Of a stretch of DNA of 7,712 nt, positions 6,309-7,712 are shown piece after piece. The stretch spans positions 1 to 7,712 of the forward strand of contig JABIQT010000507.1 of NCBI GenBank assembly GCA_018667995.1, read 5' to 3'. The notes below the pieces were generated by a model. The model worked only from the letters and a program-made list of their open reading frames with translations, was not told the DNA's origin and made no database searches. The position numbers and the translations under genes are program-made. Position 1 is the stretch's first letter, and every line of letters begins with the position of its first letter. This DNA comes from Candidatus Latescibacterota bacterium (GTDB lineage: Bacteria; JAAXHH01; JABIQT01).

Positions 6309-6432
6309 AGTCGAGCACATGACCATCCAAGGGTTCGATATCCGCTTGCACAGCCACATCACCGTCTTCCGATGGATTCAAGCTTTCGGGTGGATTGGAT
6401 TCTGATAGCCAAGACGAGCGAAAGGGCTTCAT
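6301..6432 (-). CDS. Possible small acidic protein or leader ORF, 43 residues
   Basis: An ATG at 6432 opens a 43-residue frame ending at TAA 6303-6301. The translation begins MKPFRSSW, is rich in Ser, Pro and Glu in the middle, and ends in an acidic and hydrophobic tail, PLDGHVLDLL, which looks more protein-like than random. I recognise no family. Against it, there is no Shine-Dalgarno sequence. Also, the best upstream promoter candidate has its -10 box ending one base before the ATG, so that promoter would start inside the ORF. An in-frame stop lies three codons before the ATG. It could be a real small protein, a leader ORF of the binding-protein operon, the remnant of a lost gene, or chance. 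Confidence 0.22.
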   Translation of the reverse strand: MKPFRSSWLSESNPPESLNPSEDGDVAVQADIEPLDGHVLDLL

Positions 6433-6433
6433 G

Positions 6434-6462
6434 ATTATACGTCAGCAGGAGACGCTTGACAA
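6434..6462 (-). promoter_or_regulatory. Leftward sigma-70-like promoter candidate
   Basis: On the minus strand TTGTCA (6462-6457, five of six matches to TTGACA), a 17-nt spacer and a perfect TATAAT (6439-6434) make a textbook housekeeping promoter. The start would be near 6427, giving a leader of more than 300 nt before the binding-protein gene or a separate small transcript. If the organism uses Bacteroidota-type promoters, this match may be accidental. Confidence 0.4.
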
Positions 6463-6581
6463 ATGGAATGCATTTGGCCAATCTTTATTTCTCACATGTT
6501 TTCACGAGTGTACTCAGGATTTCAGATAGTGCGTGGCCGAATCCGATATGGACGGGACTTGACGTGGATTTCCAAGTACCC

Positions 6582-6614
6582 TTTGTCCTGAGGACCTGAC
6601 AGTCTATATGTTTG
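6582..6614 (+). promoter_or_regulatory. Bacteroidota-type promoter candidate for the GAF/AI-2E genes
   Basis: TTTG at 6582-6585 and TATGTTTG at 6607-6614 fit the Bacteroidota consensus TTTG (-33) and TAnnTTTG (-7), with starts 25 nt apart. A start near 6620 would give a leader of roughly 45 nt before ATG 6667. A perfect 11-nt palindrome GTCCTGAGGAC (6585-6595) lies in the spacer and could be an operator. Confidence 0.4.
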
Positions 6615-6666
6615 GGCGTACAAGGGCATACATGAAACCCATAGATCGGGTATCTCCCCCATAAAA

Positions 6667-7257
6667 ATGGACAATAAACTACAGGAAACAGACCAAATTC
6701 TGGAAGAGGTCTTTGCAGACTCTTCGGATGATGTATTTGGCGGACTGCGGTCGATGATGGAGCAATCTCTGAGGTCTTTTGCCCGCAATCATGATTTGGA
6801 GCGGACCTTTGTGGACCTTTTGCCACCATTACTTCAATGCACTTCCAGCGGATTCGGATTTATAGCAGAGGTGAGATACACATCTCCTGAGAGGCCGTAT
6901 CTACACTCCCATGCCGTTACGGATATTTATAAATCAGGCTTCAGGCGGACGGATGTCATTTCGAATCTCCAGTTTCATAATCTGAATACACTCAACGGAG
7001 CGATATTGACGGAGCGTGCACCGATCGTTACCAACGAACCTGATAGCGATCATAGAAGTGGTGGTGTACCCATGGGGCATGTAAAGCTTTCTGGGTACTG
7101 TGGACTCCCCTTCCTCATACGTGGCGAATTGGTAGGTGCGCTCGCTATTGCCAATCGACCAGGCGGATACACACAGACGCATGTCCAGGCGTTGCAGCCA
7201 TTCTGTGAGATAGCAGGACGAATGATCGTCAACACGCGAAGGCGGAATGATGCTTGA
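6667..7257 (+). CDS. Stand-alone GAF-domain protein
   Basis: A 196-residue soluble protein made almost entirely of one GAF domain after a short acidic and helical N-terminal stretch (about 1-50). The diagnostic blocks are those of GAF domains in signalling proteins such as hybrid kinases. They are LNTLNGAILTERAPIVTNEP (106-125), GVPMGHVKLSGYCGLPF (133-149, where relatives have GHPPL...LG-P), GALAIANRPGGY (157-168) and LQPF (176-179). No kinase, cyclase, HTH or transmembrane part is fused, so it is probably a ligand or redox sensor, or a partner-binding subunit; the ligand is unknown. Cys residues sit at 58, 145 and 180. ATG 6667 is the first usable start after the in-frame stop at 6589, but it has no Shine-Dalgarno, only an A-rich stretch. 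Its last 8 nt overlap the AI-2E gene start, suggesting coupled translation and a functional link. Confidence 0.85.
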   Translation: MDNKLQETDQILEEVFADSSDDVFGGLRSMMEQSLRSFARNHDLERTFVDLLPPLLQCTSSGFGFIAEVRYTSPERPYLHSHAVTDIYKSGFRRTDVISNLQFHNLNTLNGAILTERAPIVTNEPDSDHRSGGVPMGHVKLSGYCGLPFLIRGELVGALAIANRPGGYTQTHVQALQPFCEIAGRMIVNTRRRNDA

Positions 7258-7712
7258 TAGGCCATTTACGTTCGACCGGGTTTTTCGCATAGCCTTAGCA
7301 GTGGTAATCACCTGGTCCGTCATCTTCCTGACAGGTTACTTGAGTGACGTATTGATCCCGTTTGCAGTTGCTCTGCTGATGGCCTATCTCATTAACCCTC
7401 TGGTCGCATGGACGCAACGCCGATTGCCATTTGGGCCACGTATTATGGCTGTTTTGGTCAGCCTTGCTATCATTATCGGTTTCGCTAGTTTGCTCCTTGC
7501 GGTTCTGATTCCGACTATCGTGTCGGATATTACCCACATGAAAGAACTGCTCACGAGCGTAGTGAACACTTCTAATATCAGACAACGTATTTTTGAATTT
7601 GTACCTGATGACGTCTGGACATACATCGAAGTGTTTATCGAGGAGGAAGACTTCCTCGCCCTGCTGAATTTTGAAAACATCAAAACAGTGGCTCAGCAAG
7701 TACTTCCGGGTG
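7250..7712 (+). CDS. AI-2E/PerM-family transporter (YhhT/TqsA-like), N-terminal part (partial)
   Basis: The frame is open from ATG 7250 to the window end; 154 residues are visible of a family that is normally about 350-400. The start reads MLDRPFTFDRVFRIALAV and is followed by three hydrophobic spans, about 13-31, 34-53 and 65-91. The hallmark AYLINPLV (45-52) at the end of the second span is typical of AI-2E/PerM membrane proteins. After the third span comes a long soluble stretch (about 92-154), as in the family. Members include TqsA, implicated in autoinducer-2 export, and others linked to sodium/proton exchange or small-molecule export, so no single substrate can be named. ATG 7250 is supported by GAAGG (7238-7242) with a 7-nt spacer. 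It overlaps the end of the GAF gene, with which it is likely co-translated. The missing C-terminal half should hold the remaining transmembrane helices. Confidence 0.88.
   Translation, partial: MLDRPFTFDRVFRIALAVVITWSVIFLTGYLSDVLIPFAVALLMAYLINPLVAWTQRRLPFGPRIMAVLVSLAIIIGFASLLLAVLIPTIVSDITHMKELLTSVVNTSNIRQRIFEFVPDDVWTYIEVFIEEEDFLALLNFENIKTVAQQVLPG

Larger units (their letters stand above)
6112..6666. other. 555-nt divergent intergenic region with several candidate control elements
   Basis: This region separates the leftward binding-protein/SRAP pair from the rightward GAF/AI-2E pair, so it must drive both. It contains the GGAGG site of the binding-protein gene (6118-6122), duplicated TCCGATAG (6120-6127 and 6172-6179) and TACGGGCA (6163-6170 and 6280-6287), and paired GTGTGCTCGC boxes (6202-6211, 6234-6243). 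It also holds an imperfect palindrome at 6250-6270, two leftward and one rightward promoter candidates, and two very short ORFs (43 residues on minus, 32 on plus). No tRNA or known riboswitch is recognised. Confidence 0.6.

Noticed and set aside
6319-6405. 28-codon plus-strand ORF in the divergent gap
   Set aside because: No Shine-Dalgarno sequence and no recognisable features. It is antisense to the more protein-like 43-residue frame.
6485-6829. 114-codon minus-strand frame over the intergenic region and the GAF gene
   Set aside because: It overlaps the GAF gene antisense and has a Pro/Cys-rich composition with no family signal or ribosome site.
7295-7699. 134-codon minus-strand frame over the AI-2E gene
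   Set aside because: The plus-strand frame encodes clear transmembrane segments and the AYLINPLV hallmark. The antisense Gln/Asp/His-rich peptide is their shadow.
1-7712. Mobile element, CRISPR array, tRNA, rRNA or phage remnant
   Set aside because: No transposase or integrase motif, no terminal inverted repeat with target duplication, no regular spacer array and no cloverleaf-like segment was seen on either strand.

Overview
This 7.7 kb window is ordinary-density bacterial chromosome with seven recognisable genes, two of them cut by the window edges. The DNA looks like that of a Gram-negative heterotroph. The oligopeptide-binding protein has a Sec-type signal peptide with no lipobox, which fits a periplasmic protein. 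Most starts have a clear Shine-Dalgarno sequence. One candidate promoter fits the Bacteroidota pattern (TTTG, then TAnnTTTG), and the protein repertoire reminds me of Rhodothermota/Balneolota-type bacteria. That placement is an impression and not something I could test. No mobile element, tRNA, rRNA or CRISPR array is visible.

Left part (1-2294, + strand): the 3' end of a Rieske ring-hydroxylating oxygenase alpha subunit is followed after 95 nt by a complete propionyl-CoA synthetase-type acyl-CoA ligase (PrpE/ACSS3 subgroup). The pair suggests catabolism in which an oxygenase opens or dealkylates a substrate and the ligase activates a short-chain acid such as propionate. This link is inferred from adjacency only.

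Middle (2295-4431): after a 224-nt gap comes a serpin on the + strand with an inhibitory-type hinge and an unusually long reactive-centre loop. It ends only 16 nt from the convergent SRAP (YedK/HMCES-like) gene, which shields abasic sites in DNA.

SRAP is the second gene of a leftward pair. It starts 12 nt after an OppA-type periplasmic solute-binding protein gene (4444-6111), and its Shine-Dalgarno sequence overlaps that gene's stop codon. No permease or ATPase gene accompanies the binding protein here.

The 555-nt divergent gap 6112-6666 is the most structured non-coding part. It holds two leftward sigma-70-like promoter candidates, a possible 43-residue acidic ORF, repeated GTGTGCTCGC boxes with an inverted partner, an imperfect 21-nt palindrome, and a Bacteroidota-like rightward promoter for the next gene.

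Right end (6667-7712, + strand): a stand-alone GAF-domain protein overlaps by 8 nt the start of an AI-2E/PerM-family membrane protein that runs off the window. The two are probably translationally coupled. I found no clear previously undescribed multi-gene system. The best leads are the serpin loop, the complex leader before the binding-protein gene, and the GAF/AI-2E pair.
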